Positions 1-11,691 of a DNA stretch of 64,000 nucleotides are shown here, one piece after another; position 1 is the stretch's first letter; each line of letters begins with the position of its first letter. The translations under genes were made by a program, and so were the position numbers. The notes under the pieces were generated by a model. It was not told where the DNA came from. It saw only the letters and a program-made list of their open reading frames with translations, and did no database searches. The stretch covers positions 3,596,001 to 3,660,000 of the forward strand of contig NC_092406.1 in the NCBI RefSeq assembly GCF_009017415.1. Reading direction: 5' to 3'. The DNA is from Aspergillus flavus. Taxonomy: Eukaryota > Ascomycota > Eurotiomycetes > Eurotiales > Aspergillaceae.

Positions 1-630
1 AAATTGGGGTAGTCGGTTGGCGTGAGGAGTGGGCGGGAGTGCAGTGGGAAGAATCGAAATAAACGGACAGGCTCATGACTGATGTTCTATAATGCTTATG
101 ACCGCATAGACAAAATTGACTCAAGTTGCACAATTCATATCTTCTCGTGTATTCTATCAAGATGGGGTGGATTACGGAGCGTGGTTCACTCAGTTCTACA
201 GTTAGACACATGATCTCCTACTTTAGTAAACAAAAAAGGCCCCAGTTACTGAGAAATCCTCAGTCATCTTTGTTCTATAGGATATCTTCTCGAATATAAT
301 GAAGTAAATATGGGAGAGAAAGAAAAGTTGTTTTTCACATAGACAACATCATGATGATGAGAAACATAAGTGATGTCAAGCAAACACGTAACGCCAAATG
401 CGCCGGTCCTGACTTCCCAACCCTCCTCATGCAGGTCTATCCCCGTCATCATCATCTTGGGCTCCGAGCTCGTTTCGTGGGTCTGAAGCGGACATAATCC
501 TTTTACGAGTCTTTTCAATCAAGGAAAGACGCGAAGCGAAGATCCGTATACAGGGTTGGATCTTCTAGGCATAATATTAGCAAGAAAAGGAAAGAGACAC
601 GGTGGGATTTTCGATGAGAGTAGAGTCCGC
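1..630. other. Left-edge non-coding DNA downstream of eIF3k
   Basis: No convincing gene is seen. The short open frames on either strand lack family motifs and plausible splice partners. The right part probably includes the 3' untranslated region of the eIF3k gene, which ends at 631 on the minus strand. Confidence 0.5.
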
Positions 631-1635
631 TCAGGCGGCCTGCTCAAATCCCCGTCTGATAACACGGCCGAACATCTCGACACCGACGCGCTCGCTCTTG
701 ACTTCGCTGCGAACCTCGTTCTCCTTGTTGGTGGGGACCTTGACAACGGTGCCGTTGGGGCCGGACTTGTCGACCTCCCAGCTGCAGACCTCGGCGACGA
801 ACTTCTCAAGAGCTTCGCGGCTCCTCAGGTCGAGCCATTGCTCGAGAACCTCGGCGTTGATCTCACGGAATGCCTTGCCAACCTCAACAGCGATGCGGAT
901 GCGGACGAGCTCCTCGAAGCCGGCGACATCGGCGGTCAGATCGGCGTAGAGATCGTCGGAGTTCAGGGTGGACCAGAACTGAGCGTACTGGGCAGACTCA
1001 AGAAGCGTGGAAAGGCGCGCAAGCTTCTGAACAGATTCAACGAAGTCGGAGGTCTGGGATGCGGCCTGGGCCTCGGCGTTGGAGGGGAAGGGCTGAGTGT
1101 GGGCGGGGAGCAGGGAGAGGCAAAGAGAGAAAGCAGGGGATGGGAAAACGGTAAGCGCCTTAGCAAGGATGTTGGTGACAGTCTCAGCCTGGAGAAGGTG
1201 GGGGTTGAATTGGTAGCTGCCCAGGAGGCGTTTAGGTTAGCGAGAACGATGAGAAAGTTTAGTAAACTCATTCAGCGACATTTGATGATTTTGAGGGCTT
1301 TATCAGAAGTATGTAATCCTCGACATCCCTCAATTTGAGGTGTCAGTTAATAGGAAACGTGATAATAATAAAATATCTCTCCATCATTGAAGCCGGTGTG
1401 ATATTGCATATGCAGAGTCGAAGCTCTGGGAATAATTGCGTAAACGATCAAGCGCATGCACTCACAGCTTAAGCAATGCCAAGTTGGCATAGCAGTCGAA
1501 TGTCCTGTCTTCGCATTGTTGTACAACGTAATCCTGGAAGATGGTGGTCGTCTCGGGGTTGTATCTGTCCAGACCGCTGAGGATGGCATCGATGTTGGCC
1601 GGCCGAGTCTCACACTTGTCGAAAGCGACACCCAT
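631..1635 (-). CDS. eif3k: Eukaryotic translation initiation factor 3 subunit K
   Basis: Two exons, 1466-1635 and 631-1216, separated by a 249-nt GT-AG intron; 756 coding nt, 251 aa. The protein starts [15 protein letters not shown] and continues with LDRYNP and YQFNPHLLQ across the splice, a signature I recognise from fungal eIF3k. It is a small non-core subunit of eIF3, which binds the 40S ribosome in the cytoplasm. The family has an N-terminal helical HAT-like domain (here about residues 15-150) and a C-terminal winged helix/PCI-like part (about 150-230). The length matches the family. The start is the only ATG before the conserved N-terminus. Long open frames on the plus strand across exon 2 are shadows of this GC-rich exon. 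It diverges from the GH92 gene across 383 bp. Confidence 0.93.
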
Positions 1636-2018
1636 TTTGACGATTTTTGGATTCCTTGAAAAGATCGTTTAGAAAGAAGTTACCCCGGATGGGAATTTCA
1701 GTGTGGACCTTAACGGAACGGGCGACAGCGAAGCGCGTGGTACTAATAGGACTGCGGGATGGCTTTTTTGGTGGGATTTTTCGATTGTGTCGATGTCGAT
1801 GTGCGGGCACTCGGAGGGTCGGAGCCCCAGAACGGCATATTTCTCCGATTGGTATGTAGATCGAAGTATATCCAACCATATTGCTTGTTACTCCGCATTA
1901 TAGGTAAACCCCGCTAGACACGTTATAAATACCTGTCCAGCAACCTTTGGAGAATGATCTCAGCCGCGAGTCCTTTTATCTCTTTGGATGGTGGAAAGCC
2001 AGCAAGTGAACGTGCACC
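1636..2018. other. Divergent promoter region, eIF3k / GH92
   Basis: 383 bp between the two divergent start codons. It must hold both promoters. I see no clear TATA box or other site I can name. The short open frames here lack family features. Confidence 0.5.
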
Positions 2019-5013
2019 ATGCGACTTCTTATATCTTGCCCTACCCAGCCACTCGCCCCCTTGTTGCTGGGGTTGATGACGGCAGCAACAGCTCAATCCG
2101 TTGATTATTCTCAATATGTAAATCCTCTTATGGGCTCTGAAGGCCCCATGGCCGGGAAAGGCTACGGAGGTGGTGACATTTTTGTTGGTGGTGCTCGGCC
2201 ATTTGGCGTAACCAAGGTTGGGATTGATACGACAGCTGCAAATTGGTCGATTGCAGTGCTTAACGGTGGCTGGACTCCTGATGGGAATGTTACTGCCATT
2301 AGTATGTGCCCCTAGCGTGGACTCGCGTATTCGCTCGCAAACACCTAACTTTTATGCAGGCATGATGCACGAGAGCGGGACTGGAGGCGCCCCAAAATAT
2401 GGGATTATCCCACAGATGCCTCTCACCGACGTGGCTCCTCCAGTGAATATACTTGATAATCTCACATATAGCCAGCCGAGGGTACGGTTATGCTCTACTC
2501 ATATCAATAACTCATAAGCTTACAGACGAGTAGGTCGGTCAAGATACCGCGAGTGTGGGTTATTTCAAAACCCAATTACAAAATGGCGTTCAAGTGGAAT
2601 TATCAGCATCTCGCCACGCCGGAATAATGCAGTACTCTTTTCCAAAAGGCGAAAAGTATGTCTTAGTTGATGTGTCGCACGTACGACCTCCTTTTCCATA
2701 ATGATTCATTTCTAGTGCGTAATCTTACTGCCTTATAGTACCTTCCTGGATCACCAAGTGACCCGAATGGCCAATACTATATCGGCGGAGAAGTTCAAGT
2801 CCATGAAGATGGCCGAGAATATAGTGGATATGGGACCTATATTGGTGGTTGGAATAATGGTCGGTTGTCTAATTGTCGCCCTCGAATCTATGCTGAACTA
2901 AGCGACAGGCGCCCCTTTCACTGTCTTCTTCTACGGAGAGTTTTCTGAAACCCCGGGATCGGCCACTACATTTACAGGTAGAAACACCGATCCAATAAGA
3001 CAGTACCAGACCTTTTCGAATGGGGGAGTGAGCTATCCAATCTATGGTAACAAGCCAGATACGGCAAGCTCAGGACCTATGAATGACCGAGTAGGAGCAC
3101 TTTTTAGCTGGGATGATGTGGAAGAGTCACAAATCCGCTCAAGGGTCGGCATCTCATTCATATCCACTGAGAAAGCTCGTTCTTATATTCAATCCGAAAT
3201 ACCCTCATGGGATCTCAACGACACGGTGAAGTCGGCAGTAGAAGAATGGAACCGAGACGTCTTTAGTAAAATAAGGGTGCCCCTTGATAGTACCACCAAC
3301 CAGACACACGTGCGGCTACTATACAGCTCCCTCTACTTTATTCACTTGATGCCATCTGATAGAACAGGAGAGAACCCACTTTGGCATTCAGAGGAGCCCT
3401 TTTGGGATGATTTTTACACTCTTTGTATGTGTATTTCCTACTTAGGTTCTCTTTCTATGCTGACTTTTGCCTAGGGGACATCTTCCGGTGTACAATTAGC
3501 TTCTATCACATATTTCAGCCTTCTTACTACGAGTCAATGATCCGCGGCCTTATTGATATTTGGAGGTACGAGTTCTATTACATGAAGAGATTGAACTTGA
3601 GCCTAACTACTATTCACAGACACCAAGGCTTCCTACCAGATGGACGCTCCGGAAACTGGAATGGACTGGTTCAGGGAGGCTCGGATGCTGACAACATGTT
3701 AGCTGATGCATACGTAAAAGGCCTTCGTGGCGCAATCAACTGGACGGATGGCTATGCAGCATTGAAAACAGATGCTGAAGTTATTCCCTACAATACCTAT
3801 GATCCCACAGACTTCTCCGCAAGCACGAAGGAAGGTCGCGGAGCCCTAGGAGACTGGATTGAGCTGGGATATGTCTCGCAAGACCGGAACACACGCTGTA
3901 TCTCCAGGACTGTTGAGTATAGCCTCAATGACTTCGCGGTCAGTCAGGTTGCAGCGGGCGAGATGCCCAGTGATCGGGAGAAGTACCTCAATCGGTCTGC
4001 AGGGTGGCAGAAGATTTGGAATCCAGACGTGCAGAGCTTAAATTTCACAGGGTTTGTGGCACCGAAATTTTCCAATGGTACCTTCAACAGTAGTGGATAC
4101 GATCCGTTATACTGCGATGAGTGCGAGTGGAAGTCCTATACTTATGAGGGTACACCATGGGGTGAGTTGCTGTTATTGTGCCTGGTCTAAAGGATGATCG
4201 CTAAGACCGGATTGCTTCAGAATATTCCTTTGTCATACCGCATGACATGGAGACACTGATTGAACTTATGGGCGGCACCGACACCTTCGAGTCCCGCCTG
4301 GACCTTATGGTAAGAGACCCGAAGGCACGCTTGACTCGCGCTTACACCATGAGTAGTTTAAACCGAACATGTCTGTTCAAGATTTGGGTCCCAATGGTGC
4401 CGGTATCACAACACTTATCAACATTGGGTATGTTAAGGTTGTAGCACCGAGAAGAAGCTGAGCTTAGTTAACCTTTCCGGCAAAGGAATGAGCCTGATTT
4501 CGCTACACCCTACCTTTATAACTATATCAACAAACAAGCCAAGAGTGTGCAGAGGTCCCGCAGTCTCGGATATCAATTGTAAGAAGGAGACCGAAAGATA
4601 ATTTACTCCAGGCATGCGGTGCTAACTCGAACTTGTGTGTTAGTTTCAAAGATGCCCCATACGGTGTCCCAGGAAACAGTGATGCCGGAGCAATGAACTC
4701 ATGGCTTCTATGGCAGATGCTTGGGATCCACCCAGTTGTCACGCAGCCCGTTTACTTGATTTCATCTCCATGGTTCCCCGACCTCAATATGACCATTAAT
4801 GGAAATCAGACCCTGCGGATCACCGCGACAGGACTAGATCGGGGGTACTATGTGCAAAGCGTGAGGATAAATGGCCAGCCCTGGCAGAAGAATTGGTTTG
4901 AGCACCAAGATCTCATGGAACAAGGTGGTAGCATTGAGTTCGAACTTGGCCCTGAAATGAAGGCTTGGGAGACCGGCAGCGTACCTCCTTCGCCGGGACA
5001 CACCACGATGTGA
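2019..5013 (+). CDS. Secreted GH92 alpha-1,2-mannosidase
   Basis: Eleven exons: 2019-2301, 2360-2481, 2534-2680, 2739-2859, 2909-3424, 3475-3565, 3620-4161, 4221-4309, 4357-4427, 4486-4578 and 4644-5013; 2445 coding nt, 814 aa. Residues 1-26 form a signal peptide (hydrophobic stretch, then TAAT-AQ). An N-terminal beta-sandwich domain (YVNPLMGSEG...GGGDIFVGGARPFG, about 30-270) is followed by the alpha/alpha-barrel catalytic domain. Family motifs are LPDGRSGNWNG, GNEPDFATPYLYNY (about 661-674) and GNSDAGAMNSWLLWQMLG (about 702-719), the last covering the general-base region of GH92. Such calcium-dependent inverting enzymes trim alpha-mannosides from N- or O-glycans outside the cell. Splicing at every junction restores family sequence, so the gene looks intact. 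Exact sugar linkage is inferred from the family. Confidence 0.93.
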
Positions 5014-6044
5014 AAAAGCGAAGAGATTTCCCCGCGTGCTGAATTGAGATATAGTACCTATAAGGAGAATGCCGGTGCTAATAGGCTAAGGCACAAGGTA
5101 ATCTAACGAGAAATATATGAGGGGAGACTACTAATAGTACGGTGGGGTGGTCGGATCGCCCTAATTCCGTATGGATTTCGTATTGACAATTTGATAACCA
5201 TCGGCTGATGGCTCCCTTTATAATTGATTGATTTCTAGGATTCCATAACATACCTGTCCTATATATGCAGGCCTTGGGTAATTTATTGATACTAGCTTCG
5301 GTTTGTTCGCGTATTCTGCTATACAGCTTTTCAGTGAGCGAGCACCGTACGATTGGAGATCGGACGGCTTGTCATCAATTGAGGGAACACCCGATTGACG
5401 TAGTGATTAACAATAAGCTTAAGCCCACACGAAGTCAATCAGTCAGTGGTCAGAATTCGGCGATCGTCTCGAAGGATTCGCGAGCCTTGTTTGCCGAGAT
5501 TGCGTCACTCCCGCGACTATCCAACATTTGATATTTCGGCAGCATCGGGGACAATGTCCATTGTGCCCACAAGGCTGCCAAACGACAAGGAGAAAGTAAC
5601 CGAGGGATATTATAATCAGGACGTGGGGCAATCTACTACTGTAATAGTAGAACCTTCCGGGGTGTAATCAAGAGATGCGGGTCCAATCCTACTCCGATTT
5701 GCATCAAACGGCACATGGAAACAGGAGCGCCATCGCACGGATGGCATGCCTACTGCATGTGAACGAAAGATAAAAAAGAGCTAAGACGGCCCATTGTGTC
5801 TTCTTATTGGAGGGGATTCACGGATCCAAAAGTTCATGGCCTTGCTTTAGACGATGGAGATCGTCGCGGGATCTGTGACTCCGTAAGACGTTTGATTGAC
5901 GTCAGTGGGTGAAAAATCCGCACGTCGAAGATTCTATGTGGAAAGTTCATATAACTTAGGTATTTCCGCTCGATGGCTATTGCTGCTGCCAGGCCCTTCA
6001 GACTCCATAATTGTTAAGAGTAAAATTGTTATCGGTCCACCATC
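5014..6044. other. Intergenic, possible small open frame
   Basis: Mostly non-coding. A short plus-strand frame ending at 5667 finishes in a hydrophilic stretch (NDKEKVTEGYYNQDVGQS) and an ATG at 5553 could give a 37-aa peptide, but there is no family support. Nothing else is recognised. Confidence 0.4.
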
Positions 6045-6477
6045 ATGGTAAGTTGCGAATGGAGCCCATGGAACCCTCCATGTCGGCCCGAATCCAGGAA
6101 CCGTGGATAACCCAGCCTCTGATTATTCAATGCCAATAATATTAGTCCATGCTAACCTTCTTACTTAGGCTCCAACCTTGAATATACTCCAGGCCCGTCA
6201 AACCTCGTCTGATAACTGTCCGGATAGCATCTCGGGTGGGGGTATTGCTGGAATCGTCATTGGGTCGATCGCAGGCACGCTATTGCTTCTGTGGCTCTGG
6301 AGAATGTGCTCATTGCCCGGAGCCCAGGGCGGCGGAGAGCCCGATTATGGTTATAGCAGCTATGGTGGTGGAGGAACCGAGACTCGCCACCGGCATCGAC
6401 GTCGACGAAGTCCAACATACTATGAGTATGTGGAGAAACCGAATGTGAGGAGACCAGCGAAGGTCTACCTCAGCTGA
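6045..6477 (+). CDS. Small single-span membrane protein
   Basis: Two exons, 6045-6047 (only the ATG) and 6169-6477, joined over a 121-nt intron with GTAAGT donor and CTTAG acceptor; 103 aa starting MAPTLNILQARQTSS. Residues about 20-43 hold a Gly-rich transmembrane segment (GGGIAGIVIGSIAGTLLLLWLW). It is followed by a Gly/Tyr/Ser-rich stretch and a basic, His/Arg-rich tail (RHRHRRRR) that should face the cytosol. A Cys precedes the membrane helix (DNCPDS). I recall similar short fungal proteins with this CPDSISGG-type helix, with no function known. The tiny first exon is supported by the perfect splice sites and by the in-frame extension MAPT before an otherwise internal-looking start. Function unknown. 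Confidence 0.7.
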
Positions 6478-6900
6478 AATGAAATGGAGCACGTGGGATA
6501 TATAAATATATTTATGGAAACAAGTCAATGCCCTGAAATGCCTTTCTGGGTTTGGCTTGGATGTCAGGTGCTATGGCCGTCATTAAACGTATTGAACGAA
6601 CGGTACGACGTCACGATTCAGGAAATTACCAACATAAGATCTGCCTACTACTATGTACTTGTCAGGTCGGTATGGGGATAACGGAGATGAAAGCAACCAC
6701 TACACGAACTTTTCTTATGAACAGACTTCACGTTTCAGTCTGAACCACACATGGGACGCGGTGGAACATCGTGCGAATATTGTATGACCCAAGGATATTT
6801 CTTCTTCTTATCAAGCGCAATGCAAGGGATGTTCATGAAAACCTTACATATATAATAACATTGTTGATGTCGTCGCAAATTGTTTCATATGCATGTACAG

Positions 6901-6928
6901 TACTCCGTACTCCGTGTTGTACGGAGTA
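6901..6928. repeat. TACTCCGT direct and inverted repeat
   Basis: TACTCCG occurs twice in tandem (6901 and 6908). The second copy TACTCCGT (6908-6915) is followed after five bases by its reverse complement ACGGAGTA (6921-6928), giving an 8-bp stem. A related tandem copy lies at 20499. It looks like a dispersed short repeat rather than a gene part. Confidence 0.6.
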
Positions 6929-7910
6929 TGTAGACTGTATGTATGCAAGTACAATACATGTACACTCGAACAACGCCCGGTGTGTAGGTCCTTAATTAGA
7001 ATTTTCGTCGAAGTGCTAGTACACTCTCTTCTAATTATAAAATGGCCCGAGGACTTAAAATCTTTGCCGGGGCATTGCCACCGGAGCCACTCACCGCTGG
7101 AGAATTATAACAAAGGTGCCTATGGCATGGCATTACTATTCAATTTGTGAGGCCAAGATGGATGGAGCCTTTGTTGGCAACACCGAAGCTAGTTTCACTT
7201 ACCGGATTCCACCTCTTGCATTTTCATTTGCTGTGGTTCAGGGGGTTTGAACTCGGAAGGGTATTTCGGGCAACTGTGGCACCCGGTTTATTGTACTCCA
7301 GAAAAAAAAATTAAAATGGATGATCTGATCTGCTTTTGTAACCGTACCCCAACTTGTTATGATCGAGACGTATTCATCCCGAGTTCCCCCACGTATCACG
7401 TATATGACAGAAAGATCCCCTTGGTAAGGGGTCCTCTACTGGTACCAATCGTAGCACTTCATAATGCGTTTCCGTGGGTTTTCCAGATCAAGTTTCAAGG
7501 GCCTTATCAGGACCCCTGCAGAAATTGTGTGATTGGCGGTGATAGCCCCAGATTTGTTTGACCTTTTAAGGGCCGGCGCACAGCTAGTTCAGATGCGGTT
7601 AGTTTGAGGGACAGGGACCCTAAGCTACTTACCACATCAGGCTAGCCGACCAGTTGAACTAGCCACCCTCGGCATTAGTGTGCGCATCCAAGACCGATAG
7701 ATTCCCAGTTTTGGACTGCTCAAACTTACCCCTTAACAATTGGAACCACCAAATTAGTGGTATTGCTGCAGATGGAAGGAGAAAAAGAAAAAAAATGGAT
7801 ACAGAACACAGCTTGGCCAGTGCCAACCATAGAAAAGATGGCAAAGAAAAAGGACGCTAATAATAATTACCCGGTTTAATTAAAGCAATGGAAATCGCCG
7901 CCATGATTGT

Positions 7911-7980
7911 TCTTCCAACCCTCTCCTGTCGTTCCCCTCCTATTCCCACCGTTCGTCGTTCTCTTTCCATTCCTTCTCCC
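7911..7980 (+). promoter_or_regulatory. Pyrimidine-rich promoter/leader block of Crh gene
   Basis: About 70 nt of CT-rich plus-strand sequence lies 250-320 nt before the Crh start codon. CT-rich tracts often precede transcription start sites in well-expressed filamentous fungal genes. That role here is inference. Confidence 0.4.
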
Positions 7981-8231
7981 GGGTGGACATCAATTCCTCG
8001 TGCGACGTGATCGCACATCCAGTCCTTATTTCGGATATTGTCACTCTTTTATCTCAGAACCGATTGTTCGTCGCATTACCGACCACCCTTTCCCTCCTTA
8101 TCTGAGCCGAAACAACTCGTCGACTTGAATCCGGGGTTTTAGCTTTTGCGTGTTCCACTCTGTTTTATACATCATCCACAATCATTTCGAGGAACGGGAG
8201 GGGTTTCCAAGTCTAACTGTACCTTTCCACC

Positions 8232-9391
8232 ATGTCGCTCTTCAATGTACTGGCCCTGTTGATGGCCTTCGTCTGTTCGGTGACCGCTCAGACATGGACC
8301 GACTGTAACCCTCTCAATGAAACCTGTCCTGCAGCGCCGGCTCTGGGTACTAATCACTCTTGGGTCTTCAATGAGACCATGGACGACAAGATTTGGTCGG
8401 TTACGAACGGCCAAGTGGACTGGAAAGATACCGGCGCGGAATTCTCCATCAAAAAGAAATTAGATTCGCCAACGATGCAGTCGACCTTCTTTATCTTCTT
8501 CGGTATTGTCGAGTCCCACGTCAAGATGGCGAAGGGCGGCGGTATCGTCAGCAGTGTGGTGCTTCAATCAGCCGATCTAGACGAGATCGACTGGGAGTGG
8601 ATCGGCTACAATACCTCTGAGGTCCAATCTAACTACTTCGGCAAAGGCAACGACACCTCGTTTAACCGTGGTGGCTTCCACTATGTGGAGAACGCTGATA
8701 CAGAATTCCACAACTACACCACCTACTGGACTCAGGAGAAGCTCGAGTGGTGGATCGACGGCAATCTGGTCCGCACGCTGAAGCCTGAAGATGCCCTGGA
8801 TGGCAAGAACTATCCACAAACACCTAGCAACATTCGTTTTGGTATCTGGCCTGCCGGTGATCCCAAGAACGCGCAGGGAACGATTGAATGGGCTGGAGGT
8901 GAGGTCGATTATAATGCCGGCCCTTACACCATGGTTGTTAAGAACGTGCGTGTGCATGACTTCCACACTGGAAAAGAGTACAACTACACAGATCACTCTG
9001 GTTCCTGGGAAAGCATTAAGGTTGTCGAGTAAGTCTTTCCCCTGAATTTGAGACTTATATGCTGCGTCTATTACCTGGTACTAACATTGAAATAAGGGGT
9101 AACTCCACCACCGTGGACGAACTGAACAAGGAGCCAGAGAAGTCTCTGGCAGAGAAATGGGCAGACCTACCAACTGCCGCTAAGACCGGTGTTTACTGCG
9201 GTGCCGCAGCTGCTGGAGTTCTTCTTATCGCCGGAGCCGCTCTTTACTTCGTCAGGCAGCGTAAGAAGGGACGTCTCGAATACGCCCTTGATGACGCCAA
9301 GTGGAACACTGAACGAAATGAGATGAACAATCTGCAAACCACGTGGAAAGCAAGCGAATGGGGAAACAAAGGTTATCAACCTGTGAACTAG
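8232..9391 (+). CDS. Crh-type GH16 cell-wall transglycosylase with C-terminal membrane anchor
   Basis: Two exons, 8232-9028 and 9097-9391; 363 aa. A signal peptide (1-20) is followed by a short Cys segment (DCNPLNETCP) and a GH16 jelly-roll domain. Its catalytic motif DEIDWEW has E118 as nucleophile and E122 as acid/base. Crh enzymes cut chitin and join it to beta-1,6/1,3-glucan in the wall. Several N-glycosylation sequons (NHS, NET, NTS, NDT, NYT) fit a secreted protein. The tail is a transmembrane helix (about 296-318, GVYCGAAAAGVLLIAGAALYFV) followed by VRQRKK and about 45 cytosolic residues, so it is a type I membrane protein and lacks a GPI signal. No chitin-binding module is seen. The start is the first ATG, in a CACCATG context. 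Confidence 0.9.
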
Positions 9392-10131
9392 CCAAAACTT
9401 CGTCAGAGATACCTAGGGATACGACAACACTATCCCTGCGTTGATGATGAAAACGAAACAAAGAATGCTTTTCGGATGTCTTCTGCTACGCCACCTGCAC
9501 AAGGATCTGTTATGTTGCGTCCTTGCACGTCGCAGCAGAGGTCGAGCGAAATGATCTCGCGCCGGCTTTGCTGGCCAAAGTTGCGTGGGTTGGTTTTCAA
9601 TCTCGGGGTTTTGGCGTCGTTTTGGTAGAGCATATTGGGCTCATGATTTGCCTCACAATCCTCTTCCCTATTCTTCCAATTTATGTCTATATATATACCA
9701 TTTACTAACTTTTTGTATTGTGTTTACAACTGGACACTTTCTTTGATTGTATATACCAATCTGCATTGTATATCCAATTTCGCAGCCTCCTCTACTTTTC
9801 CCATTAGATGGTGTATGGCATCTATAGCCAAGCTTTCAAACTCACCGCCTATGCTCTCCCATATGTTTCTGTTGGATAACCACATCTTTGCCAATCCAGA
9901 GCTGATAGGCGTTCTTTGACTGCAAAGATTAAGCTTGACCGAAAAACTCTCGAGTCGTCTTACGAATTAACGATGACAATCATCAGTTGTACACAGCATT
10001 GAACTCAAGGACTGAGGATATTCTTTGGTTTGTATACAAAGTTGCACAAGGGAAGGTGATCTACTTTATGAACCAAGAGCGGGGACAAAGGGGTATTGTA
10101 CATGAGCTGATCTGGATGTATAGCCGACGGC
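9392..10131. other. Intergenic, Crh 3' side and CoA-transferase 3' side
   Basis: Convergent 3' flanks of two genes. AT-rich after about 9660. No gene is seen. Confidence 0.5.
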
Positions 10132-11691
10132 CTATAGCCACTTCTTCTCATCCGAACCCAAGGGCTTTGGCATGATATCCCATCCAACCTCGACCCCTTG
10201 TATCGAGGCGGAATGACGCACAGCGGTCATTTCACCGAAGCCTGTTGGCCTTGTCTCCAGATATTCCGAAGGTACATCGGCAGTGCACGTATAGTCCTGT
10301 GACTGGAAACCGTCTCTGCCGGTGAACTGCCCAAGCGATCGCAGATATTTCATTACCCCAGCCAGGGAAACATTAACCTCCCAAGAACCGCCCTCTGTAG
10401 CCTGCTTGTACAGAGCAGCTTGGACACCTGACGCAAGGAAGTAGCCTGCTGCATGGTCTAAAGCTTGGCATGGCATTGGTCGTGCAGGCTCCCCAGCACC
10501 GTAATGTTCCGCTTCGGACACATTCATGCCAGAGCATGTTTGGACTAGTGAGTCAAACCCACGTTTGTCTGACCATGGACCAGAAGGTCCGTAGGCAGAG
10601 AGATTGGCGCAGATGATACCGCGATGCGAGAACCGCCGAGCAAGTACATCGGGTGAGAGACCGCGGGAAGCCAGACTACCAGGTCTATATCCTTGAATGA
10701 CGACGTGAGCGTCCTCAAGGAGCCGGGTGAGATCCTCACGACCCTCCTGTGTCAGCAAATCAAGCTGCACTGTCCTTTTCCCACGACCAAGGTCACGGTC
10801 CAAGACCGGAAGGTCAGGAAGATTTGGACTGGTCACCCAGAGAACGTCAGCACCGTGAGCAGCCAATGTTCTCCCAGATAACGGCGCGGCAATCACCCGA
10901 GAGAACTCCAGCACACGAAGGCCTCGGAGAGATTTGTCAGCATTTGCTGCACGTATCTCCTGCGGAAGGCCAACAGGGGCATCCCCGATCTTCCGGAGGA
11001 GAATAGGAAAGTCGGCAATTGCGCGCGCCTGCGGGAGGGCGTCCCATTCTGAGTAGCTGCGAAGGGCAGAGATCACTACACCAGCCTCAAATGCAGCAGA
11101 TTCTAGGTCCACCGAGCGCCACGACGCGATTTTGGAAGCAAACTCAGCGCGATCGACATCCGGTGAGCATCCTACAAGAGCCGTCGCACCGTTGTGATGG
11201 TTGGTAAAGGAATCGTGCACTCGCACATATCCGTCCAAGGATTTGTGCAGTCCACTCAGAGGACCCCATGTATCGGGTAAAGACTGACCAGGAAACGAAT
11301 AAAGCCTCTCCGACTTGAATTCGATCACGGCATGCCGCCGAGGGACTGTTACCATCGGAGTTGGCATGGAATTGCGAAGGGCATGAATTTGAGCTGCAAG
11401 CAATGCGGAAAGACTAATTGTTGCTTGAGCAAGATCTGCTATCTTGAACGATGAGGGAAGACCTAGCTCATTCCCATCTATGTGAAGAGATCGAAGAGTC
11501 TCCTCAGGAAGACCCAGGCCTTTCCATACGTACTCCACCGTATCTTTCGACGTGAAGGTGGTCCGATCAATGGTGGCAGATTCAATCGAGTAATTGGCCG
11601 AAGTACCACCGAGGGTGTTGTTGGTTGTCATAATACTCAATTTCGCAGATATTCTAGTCACGTGCCTGGATGAATTGAGTACTCGATTCAT
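10132..11691 (-). CDS. Family III CoA-transferase (CaiB/BaiF type)
   Basis: Single exon, 519 aa from the first ATG at 11691; an internal ATG at 11631 (MTTNNTLGG) is an alternative start without the basic leader. Family III enzymes move CoA between carboxylic acids through an aspartyl-CoA intermediate, or racemise alpha-methylacyl-CoA. The C-terminal half carries the family core: LRGLRVLEFSRVIAAPLSGR, KRTVQLDLLTQEGREDL, LLEDAHVVIQGYRPGSL, then NLSAYGPSGPW and RGFDSLVQ. D380 in that last motif is the expected catalytic Asp. The N-terminal half looks like a divergent partial copy, as in other long fungal members. The leader MNRVLNSSRHVTRIS is basic and could target mitochondria. It diverges from the CYP505 gene. 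Substrate unknown. Confidence 0.87.
   Translation of the reverse strand: MNRVLNSSRHVTRISAKLSIMTTNNTLGGTSANYSIESATIDRTTFTSKDTVEYVWKGLGLPEETLRSLHIDGNELGLPSSFKIADLAQATISLSALLAAQIHALRNSMPTPMVTVPRRHAVIEFKSERLYSFPGQSLPDTWGPLSGLHKSLDGYVRVHDSFTNHHNGATALVGCSPDVDRAEFASKIASWRSVDLESAAFEAGVVISALRSYSEWDALPQARAIADFPILLRKIGDAPVGLPQEIRAANADKSLRGLRVLEFSRVIAAPLSGRTLAAHGADVLWVTSPNLPDLPVLDRDLGRGKRTVQLDLLTQEGREDLTRLLEDAHVVIQGYRPGSLASRGLSPDVLARRFSHRGIICANLSAYGPSGPWSDKRGFDSLVQTCSGMNVSEAEHYGAGEPARPMPCQALDHAAGYFLASGVQAALYKQATEGGSWEVNVSLAGVMKYLRSLGQFTGRDGFQSQDYTCTADVPSEYLETRPTGFGEMTAVRHSASIQGVEVGWDIMPKPLGSDEKKWL

Larger units (their letters stand above)
6478..8231. other. Long gene-free stretch upstream of the Crh gene
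   Basis: About 1.75 kb without a supportable gene. It contains a TACTCCG repeat/hairpin near 6901 and a strongly pyrimidine-rich block before the Crh start. Open frames here lack motifs and several begin at non-ATG codons. Confidence 0.5.

Noticed and set aside
556..1338. 260-codon plus-strand frame opposite eIF3k exon 2
   Set aside because: It is antisense to a confidently recognised exon and has no motif; a by-product of codon composition.
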